From the NCBI GenBank assembly GCA_937969505.1, contig CALBWA010000016.1:1-64000 (forward strand): DNA of 64,000 nucleotides. The letters are read 5' to 3'. Under the pieces are notes generated by a model. It saw only the letters and a list, made by a program, of their open reading frames with translations, had not been told where the DNA came from and did not search any database. The translations under genes and the position numbers were made by a program. This DNA comes from an uncultured Erythrobacter sp. GTDB taxonomy: Bacteria > Pseudomonadota > Alphaproteobacteria > Sphingomonadales > Sphingomonadaceae. Within the stretch, counting starts at the first letter, position 1. Every line of letters begins with the position of its first letter. Shown piece after piece: positions 1 to 9,530 of the stretch.

Positions 1-1
1 T

Positions 2-1081
2 GGCGCCACGCTCAAATCCTCTTATCGTAAGCTGGCGATGAAGTTTCACCCGGATCGCAATCCCGGTGATGCTGAAGCAGAGGCCAAGTTCAAAGCAATT
101 GGCGAGGCATATGAATGCCTGAAGGATCCGCAAAAGCGGGCCGCCTATGATCGCTTTGGGCACGCTGCCTTCCAACAAGGCATGGGCGGCGGTGGCGGTG
201 GCCATCCCGGAGCCGATTTCGGTGATATCGGCGATATATTCGAGACGATTTTTGGTCAGGCCTTTGGCGGCGGTGCAGCTGGCGGTGGTCGCCAGCAACA
301 GCGCCGCGGTGCTGACCTGCGCTATGACATGGAAATCACGCTGGATGATGCGTTCCATGGCAAGCAAACCGAGATCGAGATTGAAGTTTCGGCAAGTTGC
401 GACACGTGCGATGGTTCAGGCGCAACGCCAGGCACCAGCGAGCGTGAGTGCAACCTGTGCAACGGGCATGGCAAAGTGCGCGCAAAGCAGGGCTTTTTCG
501 TGGTCGAAAGGCCTTGCCCCAGCTGCCACGGTCGCGGTGCGGTGATCGAGGATCCTTGCAGCGATTGCCGGGGCGAGGGGCGCGTTGACAAGGCCCAGGC
601 GCTGGAAGTCGACATTCCTGCAGGCGTGGATACCGGCACCAGAATTCGTCTGTCTGGTAAGGGGGAGGCTGGCGCGCGCGGTGCGCCCGCCGGCGATCTC
701 TATATCTTCATTCACGTGCGTCAGCATCAGGTCTTCCAGCGCGAAGGCACAACATTGGCAACCCGTGTCCCGGTCAGTTTCACGACGGCGGCCTTGGGCG
801 GCAGTGTCGATATTCCCGACCTGGATGGCGACACCAATTTGGTCGAAATTCCTGCGGGTATCCAGTCGGGCAAGCAATTGCGCGTGCGCGGGGCTGGTAT
901 GCCGGTGTTGCAGGGGCGTGGACGCGGTGACCTTGTGGTGGAGATTGCGGTCGAGACACCGACCAAGCTAACCAAGGCGCAGCGCGAGATACTCGAGCAA
1001 TTTCGGGAAACGGAAACCGGCGATGAGTGCCCCGAAAGCCGCGGCTTCTTTGACCGGCTTAAGGATGCCTTCGGGACCTGA
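2..1081 (+). CDS. dnaJ: Chaperone DnaJ (Hsp40), 5' end cut by the window
   Basis: DnaJ is the cytoplasmic co-chaperone that delivers unfolded proteins to DnaK and stimulates its ATPase. The reading frame is open from base 2, so the gene begins upstream; only the first part of the J domain is missing. The HPD tripeptide lies at about 47-55. It is followed by a Gly/Phe-rich linker (about 180-300) and the full zinc-binding region with four CxxCxGxG repeats ([32 protein letters not shown], about 400-580). The C-terminal substrate-binding domain then runs to the TGA at 1079-1081. This is type I DnaJ architecture. dnaK usually sits just upstream in Alphaproteobacteria but would lie outside the window. 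Confidence 0.96.
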   Translation, partial: GATLKSSYRKLAMKFHPDRNPGDAEAEAKFKAIGEAYECLKDPQKRAAYDRFGHAAFQQGMGGGGGGHPGADFGDIGDIFETIFGQAFGGGAAGGGRQQQRRGADLRYDMEITLDDAFHGKQTEIEIEVSASCDTCDGSGATPGTSERECNLCNGHGKVRAKQGFFVVERPCPSCHGRGAVIEDPCSDCRGEGRVDKAQALEVDIPAGVDTGTRIRLSGKGEAGARGAPAGDLYIFIHVRQHQVFQREGTTLATRVPVSFTTAALGGSVDIPDLDGDTNLVEIPAGIQSGKQLRVRGAGMPVLQGRGRGDLVVEIAVETPTKLTKAQREILEQFRETETGDECPESRGFFDRLKDAFGT

Positions 1082-1160
1082 GCGCTAAGGCGCATGTCCT
1101 TGGAAGTGGTCGACATTATCGCATCTGATGCTTAGGAACTGCATCAAAGGAGAGCGATTG

Positions 1161-2066
1161 ATGAATATGATCAAGACAATGGGTGCCGCGTTTGCTTTGA
1201 GTGTCGGAGCATACGCTCTGGCTGTGCCAGCAACTGCGCAGAGCGGTTTGGATCAGGTTGAGATCACCACGCAGGAGCTGGCGCCAAATGTCGCGGTTCT
1301 GTTCGGGGCTGGAGGTAACATTGCCGTCAGCCATGGTGACGACAACACGATCATGATCGATGATCAGTTTGCGCCCTTGTCGAGAAAGATCGAAGCCGCT
1401 GTCGCACAGCTCGGCGCAGAGGCGGTTTCTTTCGTCATAAACACTCATTGGCATTACGATCACACCGGAGGCAACGAGCATTTCGGCCAGACGGGGGCAA
1501 CCATCTTTGCCCATCACAATGTCCGCTCCCGAATGGCAGCGGGCGGGACGGCTGCGGGTAGAGAGACACCGCCGGCACCCGATGTCGCCTTGCCCATCGT
1601 TACTTATGATCAGGGGCTGCGGTTTCACCAAAATGGCGATACCATCGACCTGATGTTCCTGGGGGGCGGACATACCGACGGTGACAGCATCGTGATTTGG
1701 CGCGAAGCGAATATTGTCCACATGGGCGACATGTATTTCAACATTCCCAGCTTTCCATTTGTCGACGTGAACTCAGGCGGCAATGTCTACAATCTAATCA
1801 GCTCGCTCGATGTAGCGCTGGCAATGATGGACACTGAAACGCAGGTCATCCCCGGCCATGGCCCAATGGCGCGCAAGGCGGACCTGACGGCTTATCGCGC
1901 GATGATTGGCGAATCTGTCAGTCGGGTGGAGGCTTTGCGCGAAGGTGGCGCAACGCTGGAACAGGCGATTGCTGCCAAGCCACTGGCGGATTTTGGCCGC
2001 ACTGATGGTTTTGTCGGCCCTGATGCCTTTGTCACAGCAATCTGGACCAGCATTGACGCGCGTTAG
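1161..2066 (+). CDS. Secreted metallo-beta-lactamase-fold hydrolase
   Basis: This is a 301-residue exported protein of the metallo-beta-lactamase superfamily. The ATG at 1161 is preferred because an AAAGGAGA Shine-Dalgarno sits 8 bases upstream and the product then opens with a signal peptide (Lys, hydrophobic core, cleavage near PATAQS). An in-frame start at 1128 would only add a non-signal leader. Zinc-ligand motifs are visible: HWHYDHTGG (HxHxDH), then HTDGD, GDMYFN and PGHGP, so a dinuclear metal site looks intact. The substrate cannot be read from sequence. The closest general type is the periplasmic MBL hydrolases, which include some beta-lactamases and quinoprotein-associated hydrolases; resistance should not be assumed. 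Confidence 0.85.
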   Translation: MNMIKTMGAAFALSVGAYALAVPATAQSGLDQVEITTQELAPNVAVLFGAGGNIAVSHGDDNTIMIDDQFAPLSRKIEAAVAQLGAEAVSFVINTHWHYDHTGGNEHFGQTGATIFAHHNVRSRMAAGGTAAGRETPPAPDVALPIVTYDQGLRFHQNGDTIDLMFLGGGHTDGDSIVIWREANIVHMGDMYFNIPSFPFVDVNSGGNVYNLISSLDVALAMMDTETQVIPGHGPMARKADLTAYRAMIGESVSRVEALREGGATLEQAIAAKPLADFGRTDGFVGPDAFVTAIWTSIDAR

Positions 2067-2072
2067 GCCCTA

Positions 2073-4397
2073 CTAGCCAACGCGATCTTCCACCTCGCGG
2101 CGGATCTTGTGCAGCAACGCTGGCTTGATCCGCCCAGCCTCTGTTTCTTCGTCGAGAATGGCCAGGAAGGCCTTGCGTTTGAAATTCTGGCACGTGCTTT
2201 CAGGAAGCCCATTGTCGAGCGTTGAACAGAGCAGATCTATCATCCGTTCTGCCCCGTGAAGGCGGCCCCAGAGGTAATCATTCTCGCGATAGGCGCGGCT
2301 GAAGAACGCTCCGAAATTGAAGAACTCGGTTCCACGTAAGGTTGCATCCGTACCGCCTTCGCGGATGGACAGGGCATCTGCAGGGGAAATTCTGTCAACC
2401 TTGACCGGGTCGAACTCGGTCAGCCCCTCGTTTCTCAGAAGCGGCAAGGTGGCCACATCGTAATAGGGAAAACCCAGATAGGTCAGCAGCATCCGCCGTC
2501 GAAGCGATCTGGGCATGTCCCCCAGACTTTCGGCAAGAAGAATCTCTGCCTTCTCGTCAACCTTGGGCAGGAGCCGGTTGTCACCAAGAAAATCGAGCAC
2601 AGCGCCGGGATCGCCCAGGGCATTGGCGGCCACTTCGGCGAAACTGTCGGGCAAGGCGTCAAGATTTTCCGATACAAAATAATGCCCAAGGATGTCGTAA
2701 ATTGTCTCTCGAGCCACATCGAGCGCATCGTCAGGAATGTCCGGATCCGCTTCCCAATCCCGTGCTAACCGTCGGGCAAGCAGGCGCAGGCGACGGATGC
2801 GAAACCCAATATCGTGTGCCCGGAAGAATGCGATAGCTTCAGGGCAGGCCCCGCTGTCCGGATTTTCCGGATCGGCCAGATCAGCCACTCCGCGCCTTTC
2901 CAATTCTGTCCGCAAAGCCTCTTCGATTGGTCCGGCATCGGGCAGGTTCAATTGGGGCGCAGCTTCGTGAACAAGGGCGGCCAAACGCTCAATAATCGCA
3001 TTGAATTTGGCCTGAGCATAGGATTGAAAGGCGTAGCCTGCGTCTTCTGCTGCGGCCTGCTGCGCTTTGTTGCGCCATGCTTTCAAACGTTTGGGAGTGG
3101 GTTTGTCGAGGAAGAAAGTCCGCCCAAACAGACGTTCAACTGCTGTTTCAATCCCTGGACGCAGGCGTGCGACGATCCGAGACAGACGCGCAGCCTCGCG
3201 CGACTGCTTCTCCAGATCCTCCAGATTGTCCCTGATCGGTTGCTCGCGAGGAATGGTCGATAGCGATCCAAAGATTGCAGCAAAGAAACCAACCGGCTCG
3301 GGGGACTTGTCGCGTTTAGCATCGAACCGCTTGGGACGCGGATCAATGTAGACGAAACGGCGATCAACCTCGCGCTGCGCCGGGCGTCCTTTCAGTGCTT
3401 CTATTGCGCCTCCGAAGGGTGCGTTGACCAGCACCGATCCATCGATCAGCGACACCGCATCCGTGCTGAGTTGGCGCATATGGACAGGCATTATCTGGCG
3501 CAGAAAGTCGGCTCTGGTGGGCCATCCTTCTTCGCGTTGCTGTGCCAGCGCGTCAATTTCATCCAGCTGAAGTGGAGGAAAGGCTCCAGGAAAACTGGCT
3601 GTGGCGCGCGCTGCCAGCGTCAGTTCCAGCGGGTCTGCCAAATCCGCGCCACCAACGCTCCCGACTTGGCGCCGGAAGCTGATCGGCATGCGATGTTCGG
3701 TTTCCTCGACAATTGCGGGACTGTTGAGGCGCAGCAATTCGGTGCGTCCGCGAAAGTCAGTTGCGGTCACAAACAAGTCAATCGGATGACCGGGCGGCAG
3801 CAAGGGCCGGGCGGGTTCTCCAGCGCGCATGGCCAACATTGCATCATACAGCAAGCGGGTGAAATTGGGTCCAGAGAAAGGCGGGCTGAACCAGCGCCCT
3901 CGCACCAATCGTGACACCTTCTGCCGCACTTCCGCACGAGTTTCCGGCGCTACACTTTCGCTTACTGCATTGCCGGGGCGTTTCAGCACCCATTCGGCAA
4001 TCGGTTGCGCCCAGATTTTGGCATAACGCCACATCGGTTGTGCGGCCGGATCTGTCAGTTCGCTGACGTCTGCATTTTCCAGCCAGAGATCGGTCAATGG
4101 TTCAAGCGAGTGACCTGAATGGATCGCCTGGGCGAGGAAAACCGCGTTGATACCGCCCGCGCTTGCGCCAGACAGAATGTCCGGCAGGCAACGCAGCCGC
4201 AGTTGATGGTGCGTTTCGACATGTTCGAAAAGCTCTGCATAAACGCTGCGTACACCGTTCATCTCGTGTGCGCCGGCATTGAAGCTGCTGCTGGCGGCGG
4301 CCAGATGCCAGACTTCCTTGGTCACACCATGCATATACACCGCGAGGCTGACGCCACCGTAACAGATCAGAGCGATGCGGAGTTCTTTTTGTCGCAT
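2073..4397 (-). CDS. Patatin-like phospholipase with DUF3376-type C-terminus
   Basis: This 774-residue protein has an N-terminal patatin domain. The oxyanion-hole glycines are in CYGGVSLAVYMHG near residue 14. The nucleophile elbow is GASAGG, with Ser at about residue 79, and the second dyad residue lies in the DGSV motif about 250 residues later. Patatins are serine lipid acyl hydrolases. The long, mainly helical remainder resembles the bacterial patatin family annotated with DUF3376, whose substrate is not established. No signal peptide is seen. The ATG at 4397 gives the better N-terminus; another in-frame ATG at 4412 adds five residues. The gene is divergent from radA with only about 70 bases between the starts, so the two promoters must overlap. 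Confidence 0.85.
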   Translation of the reverse strand: MRQKELRIALICYGGVSLAVYMHGVTKEVWHLAAASSSFNAGAHEMNGVRSVYAELFEHVETHHQLRLRCLPDILSGASAGGINAVFLAQAIHSGHSLEPLTDLWLENADVSELTDPAAQPMWRYAKIWAQPIAEWVLKRPGNAVSESVAPETRAEVRQKVSRLVRGRWFSPPFSGPNFTRLLYDAMLAMRAGEPARPLLPPGHPIDLFVTATDFRGRTELLRLNSPAIVEETEHRMPISFRRQVGSVGGADLADPLELTLAARATASFPGAFPPLQLDEIDALAQQREEGWPTRADFLRQIMPVHMRQLSTDAVSLIDGSVLVNAPFGGAIEALKGRPAQREVDRRFVYIDPRPKRFDAKRDKSPEPVGFFAAIFGSLSTIPREQPIRDNLEDLEKQSREAARLSRIVARLRPGIETAVERLFGRTFFLDKPTPKRLKAWRNKAQQAAAEDAGYAFQSYAQAKFNAIIERLAALVHEAAPQLNLPDAGPIEEALRTELERRGVADLADPENPDSGACPEAIAFFRAHDIGFRIRRLRLLARRLARDWEADPDIPDDALDVARETIYDILGHYFVSENLDALPDSFAEVAANALGDPGAVLDFLGDNRLLPKVDEKAEILLAESLGDMPRSLRRRMLLTYLGFPYYDVATLPLLRNEGLTEFDPVKVDRISPADALSIREGGTDATLRGTEFFNFGAFFSRAYRENDYLWGRLHGAERMIDLLCSTLDNGLPESTCQNFKRKAFLAILDEETEAGRIKPALLHKIRREVEDRVG

Positions 4398-4466
4398 GAG
4401 AGGACAGTGCATGTTTCGCCGCGTTTAGGCAATTGCGTTCCGCAAATGTTCCGCTATAAAAATGAC

Positions 4467-5834
4467 ATGGCCAAAAGCAAGAAACGTTATGTCTGCCAGT
4501 CCTGTGGCAGTGTCTCTCACAGATGGCAGGGGCAATGCCCCGATTGTTCCGAATGGAACACGTTGACTGAGGACGCGCCCGCAACCGTTTTCTCGCAAAA
4601 GCATCATTTGTCGAGCGGTGGCAGGCCAATCGAGTTCGTGTCGCTGGATGCACCCGGCGAGCTGCCGGTGAGATGCCCGACCGGGCTGGACGAATTTGAC
4701 CGCGCCTTGGGTGGCGGACTGGTGCCGGGCTCGGCGGTACTGATGGGTGGTGATCCGGGTATCGGGAAATCGACCTTGCTGCTGCAAACAGCTGCCAATA
4801 TCGCGCGTGACGGGGGCGAAGTTGTTTACGTCAGCGGCGAGGAGGCTGCTGGACAGGTTCGGATGCGGGCATCGCGGCTTGGTCTTGCCGATGCGCCGAT
4901 AAAACTGGCGTCCGAAACTTCGGTACGCGATATTCTCACAACGCTGGGGAATATGAAATCACCACGCCTGCTGGTGATTGATTCGATCCAGACCATGTAT
5001 TCTGATGCGATTGAGGGGGCACCTGGCACGGTCAGCCAGGTGCGTGGCTGCGCGTTTGAGCTGATCCGTTATGCCAAACAGAACGATGTTGCGCTGGTGC
5101 TGGTCGGCCACGTGACCAAAGACGGGAGCATTGCCGGGCCGCGAGTGCTGGAACACATGGTCGATGTCGTCATGAGTTTTGAAGGAGAGCGCAGTCATCA
5201 ATATCGTATCCTGCGCGCCCTCAAGAACCGGTTTGGTGCAGTCGACGAAATTGGTGTCTTCGCTATGGCCCAAGAGGGGTTGGAGGAGATTTCCAATCCG
5301 TCCATGCTGTTCTTGTCCGGCCGAGATCAGCCATTGGCAGGTAGTGCTGTCTTTCCGGCTCTGGAAGGAACCCGGCCAGTGCTGGTCGAGATCCAGGCCC
5401 TGATCGTAAAGCTGCAATCCGGCGCAACGCCGCGTCGATCAGTGGTAGGGTGGGATAACAGCCGCCTTGCGATGTTGCTGGCGGTGCTGGAATCGCGCTG
5501 TGGGCTAAATTTTAGCTCAGCCGAGGTTTATCTCAATATTGCGGGCGGATACAGGCTGTCGGATCCGGCAGCCGATGTTGCTGTGGCTGCAGCGCTTGTG
5601 TCAGCATTGGCGGACCGCGCATTACCATCGCAAAGTGTGTGGTTTGGCGAAATTTCTCTGGCCGGAGAGATCCGACCGGTTGCCCATTCCGGGTTGCGGA
5701 CACGCGAAGCGGGCAAGCTGGGCTTTGCCAAAGGCTTCGGTCCGTCGGATGCAAAGTGCGATTCATCGACACTGCGCTATCGCGGGATGGGACAGCTCGC
5801 AAACCTCGTTGACCAGGTGATGGCGAACGCATAA
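4467..5834 (+). CDS. radA: DNA repair protein RadA (Sms), branch-migration ATPase
   Basis: RadA acts on recombination intermediates alongside RecA and promotes branch migration. The 455-residue product starts at the ATG at 4467, giving the normal MAKSKKRYVC N-terminus; longer in-frame starts would add about 116 residues of antisense to the patatin gene. Domains in order: a C4 zinc finger (Cys10, 13, 24, 27), a RecA-like core with Walker A GDPGIGKST at residues 95-103, the RadA-specific KNRFG motif, and a C-terminal Lon-protease-like domain. cvpA follows after 11 bases, so the two are probably co-transcribed. Confidence 0.96.
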   Translation: MAKSKKRYVCQSCGSVSHRWQGQCPDCSEWNTLTEDAPATVFSQKHHLSSGGRPIEFVSLDAPGELPVRCPTGLDEFDRALGGGLVPGSAVLMGGDPGIGKSTLLLQTAANIARDGGEVVYVSGEEAAGQVRMRASRLGLADAPIKLASETSVRDILTTLGNMKSPRLLVIDSIQTMYSDAIEGAPGTVSQVRGCAFELIRYAKQNDVALVLVGHVTKDGSIAGPRVLEHMVDVVMSFEGERSHQYRILRALKNRFGAVDEIGVFAMAQEGLEEISNPSMLFLSGRDQPLAGSAVFPALEGTRPVLVEIQALIVKLQSGATPRRSVVGWDNSRLAMLLAVLESRCGLNFSSAEVYLNIAGGYRLSDPAADVAVAAALVSALADRALPSQSVWFGEISLAGEIRPVAHSGLRTREAGKLGFAKGFGPSDAKCDSSTLRYRGMGQLANLVDQVMANA

Positions 5835-5845
5835 TTAGCAGTGCG

Positions 5846-6367
5846 ATGACGGGGTTTGATATTATCGTGATGATAGTTGTCGGCGTGGCAGCTATCGGGG
5901 GTTTCATGCGCGGTCTCGTGCAGGAAGTTCTTTCGCTTGCAGCCTGGATTCTGGCAGCCTTTTCCATCTACTACCTGCACAAGCCGCTGACTGAAGGTAT
6001 CGCGACGCAGCTGGATACTGAGCCAGCAACGTCCATTTTGGCGTTCGCTCTGCTCCTGCTGATTCCCTATGCTGCCATGAAAGTGATTGCGACCAATGTC
6101 GGTCAAGCATCGCGCAATTCCATTCTTGGCCCTATTGATCGCGTGCTGGGTTTTGGTTTTGGGGCCCTCAAAGGTGCACTGATCTTCGTGTTCGGCTTTT
6201 CCGTTCTGGTTCTTGGCTATGACACCGTCTGGGGTTTTGAAGGGCGTCCCACATGGATGACAACGGCCCGGACGTACCCGATCGTCGATGCAGCATCGCG
6301 CGATCTGGTCGTGATCATTGCAGAGCGGCGCGAAAACATCAGGAAAAATGCTGAAACTCTCGAATGA
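5846..6367 (+). CDS. cvpA: CvpA family inner-membrane protein
   Basis: This 173-residue membrane protein is of the CvpA/colicin V production family. It opens with GFDIIVMIVVGVAAIGGFMRGLVQEV, typical of the family, and shows about four hydrophobic segments (roughly residues 4-24, 28-46, 62-82 and 100-125) followed by a charged cytoplasmic tail. In other bacteria CvpA is linked to envelope homeostasis and bile or colicin phenotypes; its biochemical role is unsettled. It lies 11 bases after radA and its stop overlaps the next start (ATGA), suggesting translational coupling to the NifU-like gene. Confidence 0.85.
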   Translation: MTGFDIIVMIVVGVAAIGGFMRGLVQEVLSLAAWILAAFSIYYLHKPLTEGIATQLDTEPATSILAFALLLLIPYAAMKVIATNVGQASRNSILGPIDRVLGFGFGALKGALIFVFGFSVLVLGYDTVWGFEGRPTWMTTARTYPIVDAASRDLVVIIAERRENIRKNAETLE

Positions 6368-6804
6368 GCAGCGGCACGGCCGGCAAGCTGTATTCTACCC
6401 AATTGCTGAGCCTGGCGACGCAATTGGGCAATTTTCCTCTTGATGAGACTTTTTCAATCCGCGCGCAGGCGCGATCTCGCACCTGTGGCAGCACAATCGA
6501 TATTGGTCTTGCGCTCCGTCCGGCCGGGCAGGTGGAGCGGATAGGTCTGATGGTTTCGGCCTGTGCGATTGGCCAGGCATCCGCTGCTGTTCTTGCACAA
6601 TCGGCGCATGGGAAACCGGCGTCCAAGCTGATCGCAATGGAAGCCGATGTCCGTCGTTGGCTGGAGGGGACAGGAACTTTCCCAATGTGGCCCGGCTTTG
6701 AAGCACTTGCGCCAGCCTTGCCGCATAAGGGTAGGCATGGGGCGCTGCTGCTGCCGTGGAAGGGTGCCTATGATGCGCTTTCCAAGGAGCAAAACGCGCG
6801 GTAA
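6364..6804 (+). CDS. NifU/IscU-like Fe-S scaffold-related protein, third Cys replaced by His
   Basis: This 146-residue protein resembles the NifU N-terminal/IscU/SufU scaffold family, which holds nascent Fe-S clusters on three cysteines. Two sites are present: SRTCGS (Cys41) and SACAIGQAS (Cys67). The third, normally RC before xxLPW, reads R124-H125 ahead of ALLLPW, so the third cysteine is missing; the nearby His121 or His125 might substitute. The Asp that usually follows the first Cys-Gly is Ser43. It may therefore bind a cluster or metal differently, or act as a carrier or regulator. It overlaps cvpA by 4 bases and precedes the transporter gene by 51 bases. Confidence 0.75.
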   Translation: MSSGTAGKLYSTQLLSLATQLGNFPLDETFSIRAQARSRTCGSTIDIGLALRPAGQVERIGLMVSACAIGQASAAVLAQSAHGKPASKLIAMEADVRRWLEGTGTFPMWPGFEALAPALPHKGRHGALLLPWKGAYDALSKEQNAR

Positions 6805-6855
6805 GGCTTGGCGAATTGAAGATTACGCCAGCACGATTGGGGAGGATGCGGCAAG

Positions 6856-8490
6856 ATGAGTGGGACAGCCCAGGCCGAAATGCGTGAGCCATCGGACAAG
6901 GAAATCAAACTTGTCATCGGAGCAAGCTCTGCCGGCACGATCTTCGAGTGGTATGATTTCTTCATCTATGGAACGCTGGCGTACATCCTGAAGGATGCCT
7001 TCTACGACGTCGATAATGACACGCTCGGACTGTTGCTGGTGTGGTCGACTTTCGCTGTGGGCTTCGCGTTCCGCCCGATCGGTGCAATCCTGTTCGGATT
7101 TCTTGGCGACAAGCTTGGGCGCAAATACACCTTTCTGGTGACGGTGACATTGATGGGTATCGCCACCGCAGGGGTTGGCTTTATTCCAACGGTCGAGACC
7201 ATCGGAATACTGGCCCCCATCATCGTCATATTTCTGCGCATCATTCAAGGGCTGGCCCTTGGCGGGGAATATGGCGGCGCAGCAATCTACGTGGCCGAGC
7301 ACGCGCCGCCGGAAAAGCGCGGGTTCTACACCAGTTTCATTCAGGCCAGCGTAGCGGGCGGGTTCGTGCTTTCCATCATGGTTGTGTTGGCCTGCCGTGC
7401 GCTGATCCCTGAAGACGATTTCGTGGCCTGGGGCTGGCGCATTCCGTTCCTGCTGTCGATCTTGCTGCTTGGCATCTCCTTGTGGATGCGTCTCATGCTG
7501 TCAGAGAGCCCTGTGTTTCAGGCGATGAAAGCGGCAGGTGAAACCTCGGGCAATCCCTTCGTCGAAAGCTTCACATATCCGGGCAACAAGAAGCGCATCT
7601 TTGTCGCCCTGTTCGGCATCACCGGCATTCTGACCACGATCTGGTACACCGCCTTTTTCTCGGGCATGAGCTTTCTGCGCGGTCCAATGCATGTCGCCGA
7701 TCTGACAGTCGAGTGGATATTGCTGATTTCGGGTCTGATCTCGATGAGCTTCTTCATTATCATCGGCAAATGGTCAGACCGGGTCGGTCGCAAGAAACCG
7801 ATCATTATTGGCGCATTGGCGGCGTTGCTCCTGCTATTCCCAGCCTTTTGGGCATTGGGTCATTTGGCCAATCCGGGTATTGCTGATGCAGCCGAACGCA
7901 CGCCGATCACGGTCAGCGGTCCGCAATGTGTCACGGATCCCTTTGCCGATCTTTTTGACCGGGAGCAGACCGATTGCGGCAAGGTCCTAGAAACGCTGAC
8001 GGCAGCTGGCGTTCCCTACACTCTGGTGCCAGGCGACACGGTTTCGCTTGCCGCGGGCGGCGAGCCAGTGGCAGTCGATCCGGCCTGGTTCGAGAGTGGA
8101 GCAGCGCGCACAGAAGGCATTCGAGGAGCATTGTCACAATACGGTTTCGATTTCTCGAAACAGCAGCCAGCCTTTCTCAATATCGTGGGCATTATCGCGA
8201 TCTTGTTGGGGTTGGGTTTCCTGTCAGCGCTCACCTACGGGTCAGTAGCGGCACTGCTGTCAGAGATGTTTCCGCCAAAAATCCGCTATTCCTCGATGTC
8301 GATCCCCTATCACATCGGAGCGGGCTATCTTGGCGGTTTTCTGCCTTTGATCGCCAGCGTTATTGTGGCCAGCACTGGCAATATCTACTCCGGTCTGTGG
8401 TACACCTGGGGTGTTGTCGCCATCGGGGTTGTGATCGCATGGTGGGGCTTGCCATCGGGTCCGCCGACCGATTTCAAAGATGATGCCTGA
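6856..8490 (+). CDS. MFS transporter, metabolite:H+ symporter (MHS) type
   Basis: This 544-residue permease is of the major facilitator superfamily. The N-terminal GTIFEWYDFFIYG is the MHS-family signature of proline/betaine, alpha-ketoglutarate and shikimate permeases. The loop 2-3 motif (GDKLGRKYT) and the equivalent in the second half (SDRVGRKKP) are intact. GGEYGGAAIYVAEHAP is also typical. A hydrophilic insert of about 95 residues (roughly 340-435, containing two Cys) splits the C-terminal half, probably as an extramembrane loop. A GGAGG-like site (GGGGAGG region, 6840-6846) precedes the ATG. The substrate is unknown; an organic acid or betaine-type solute is a family-level guess. The next gene, alr, starts inside its 3' end. 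Confidence 0.85.
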   Translation: MSGTAQAEMREPSDKEIKLVIGASSAGTIFEWYDFFIYGTLAYILKDAFYDVDNDTLGLLLVWSTFAVGFAFRPIGAILFGFLGDKLGRKYTFLVTVTLMGIATAGVGFIPTVETIGILAPIIVIFLRIIQGLALGGEYGGAAIYVAEHAPPEKRGFYTSFIQASVAGGFVLSIMVVLACRALIPEDDFVAWGWRIPFLLSILLLGISLWMRLMLSESPVFQAMKAAGETSGNPFVESFTYPGNKKRIFVALFGITGILTTIWYTAFFSGMSFLRGPMHVADLTVEWILLISGLISMSFFIIIGKWSDRVGRKKPIIIGALAALLLLFPAFWALGHLANPGIADAAERTPITVSGPQCVTDPFADLFDREQTDCGKVLETLTAAGVPYTLVPGDTVSLAAGGEPVAVDPAWFESGAARTEGIRGALSQYGFDFSKQQPAFLNIVGIIAILLGLGFLSALTYGSVAALLSEMFPPKIRYSSMSIPYHIGAGYLGGFLPLIASVIVASTGNIYSGLWYTWGVVAIGVVIAWWGLPSGPPTDFKDDA

Positions 8491-9523
8491 TCGACCGCAG
8501 CCGACGCTGCGCCTCAGAATTGATGGCGATGCGCTGGCTGCCAATTGGCGCGCTCTAGATGCTTTGTCCGGTGACGCTGAGGCGGGTGCTGCGGTAAAAG
8601 CGCAATGTTATGGGCTAGGCGTAGACGCTTGCTTGCCGGCGTTGCGCGATGCCGGCGCTCGCCAGTTCTTTGTCGCCCACTGGAGCGAGGTTGCAGATGT
8701 CGCAGCGCATGTTGATCCGTCCTCCATTAGCGTTCTCCATGGCCCGCTGACCGCGGACGATGCGATCTATGCGCGCAGCATTGGCGCGATCCCGGTCATC
8801 AATTCCCTGCACCAGGCCCGCATCTGGAGCGAGAGTGGTGGCGGCCCCTGCCATCTCATGATCGATACCGGGATAAACCGCTTGGGCGTGCAGGTATCGG
8901 AGCTGAACGATCCGTTGGTGCAATCGCTCGATGTTCACGTGCTGATGTCGCACCTTGCTTGCGCGGATGAAGACAGCCCCATGAACCGTGCGCAGCGGGA
9001 CGAATTTGCCGGTGCCAGTGTTTTGGTGGAGCATCGCACAAAGAGCCTGGCCAACAGCGCCGGGATCGCACTCGGCCCGGATTACGCCCTCGACCTTACC
9101 CGTCCAGGTCTTGCGCTTTATGGCGGCGTTCCGCGTGCCGAATTGTCGCACCATATCGCGCAGGTTGCCTTCCCACAGGCAGCTATCATTCAGACCCGCA
9201 CGATCGAGGCAGGTCAAAGCGTGGGCTACAACGCAACTTTCACTGCCCGGCAAACCATGCGGATTGGCGTGGTTTCCTTGGGCTATGCTGATGGTTACCT
9301 GCGAAGCTGGGGCGGCAAGGGCGTGCTCGTTCATGGCGAGCATCACCTGCCGCTGCTTGGTAAAGTGTCGATGGACATGGTGGTTGTTGACCTGTCGCAA
9401 GCGCCTGATGTGCGCGAGGGCGACTGGCTGGACGTCCCGTATATGCTGCACAATGCTGCGCAGCAAAATGGCTTGTCACAATATGAATTGCTGACCATTC
9501 TTGGGACACGTTTGAAAGCTTGA
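8480..9523 (+). CDS. alr: Alanine racemase
   Basis: Alr is the PLP-dependent cytoplasmic enzyme that interconverts L- and D-alanine for peptidoglycan. The 347-residue protein has the PLP-lysine motif near residue 40 (AAVKAQCYGLG; the usual form is VKANAYGxG). It also has the IDTGINRLG substrate motif, SLGYADGY, GYNATF near the catalytic Tyr region, and GKVSMDM. It overlaps the transporter stop by 11 bases, and either ATG (8480 or 8483) could be the start. Whether it is the main racemase or a catabolic one cannot be told here. Confidence 0.92.
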   Translation: MMPDRPQPTLRLRIDGDALAANWRALDALSGDAEAGAAVKAQCYGLGVDACLPALRDAGARQFFVAHWSEVADVAAHVDPSSISVLHGPLTADDAIYARSIGAIPVINSLHQARIWSESGGGPCHLMIDTGINRLGVQVSELNDPLVQSLDVHVLMSHLACADEDSPMNRAQRDEFAGASVLVEHRTKSLANSAGIALGPDYALDLTRPGLALYGGVPRAELSHHIAQVAFPQAAIIQTRTIEAGQSVGYNATFTARQTMRIGVVSLGYADGYLRSWGGKGVLVHGEHHLPLLGKVSMDMVVVDLSQAPDVREGDWLDVPYMLHNAAQQNGLSQYELLTILGTRLKA

Positions 9524-9530
9524 GACGCAA

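Noticed and set aside
2-1081. dnaJ as a truncated pseudogene
   Set aside because: The missing 5' end coincides with the window edge and the frame is open to base 2.
1161-2066. Beta-lactamase resistance gene
   Set aside because: The MBL fold and export signal are shared by many non-resistance hydrolases and nothing specific to beta-lactamases was recognised.
4119-4466. A 116-residue in-frame upstream extension of radA
   Set aside because: It is antisense to the patatin gene and lacks homology; the ATG at 4467 gives the normal zinc-finger start.
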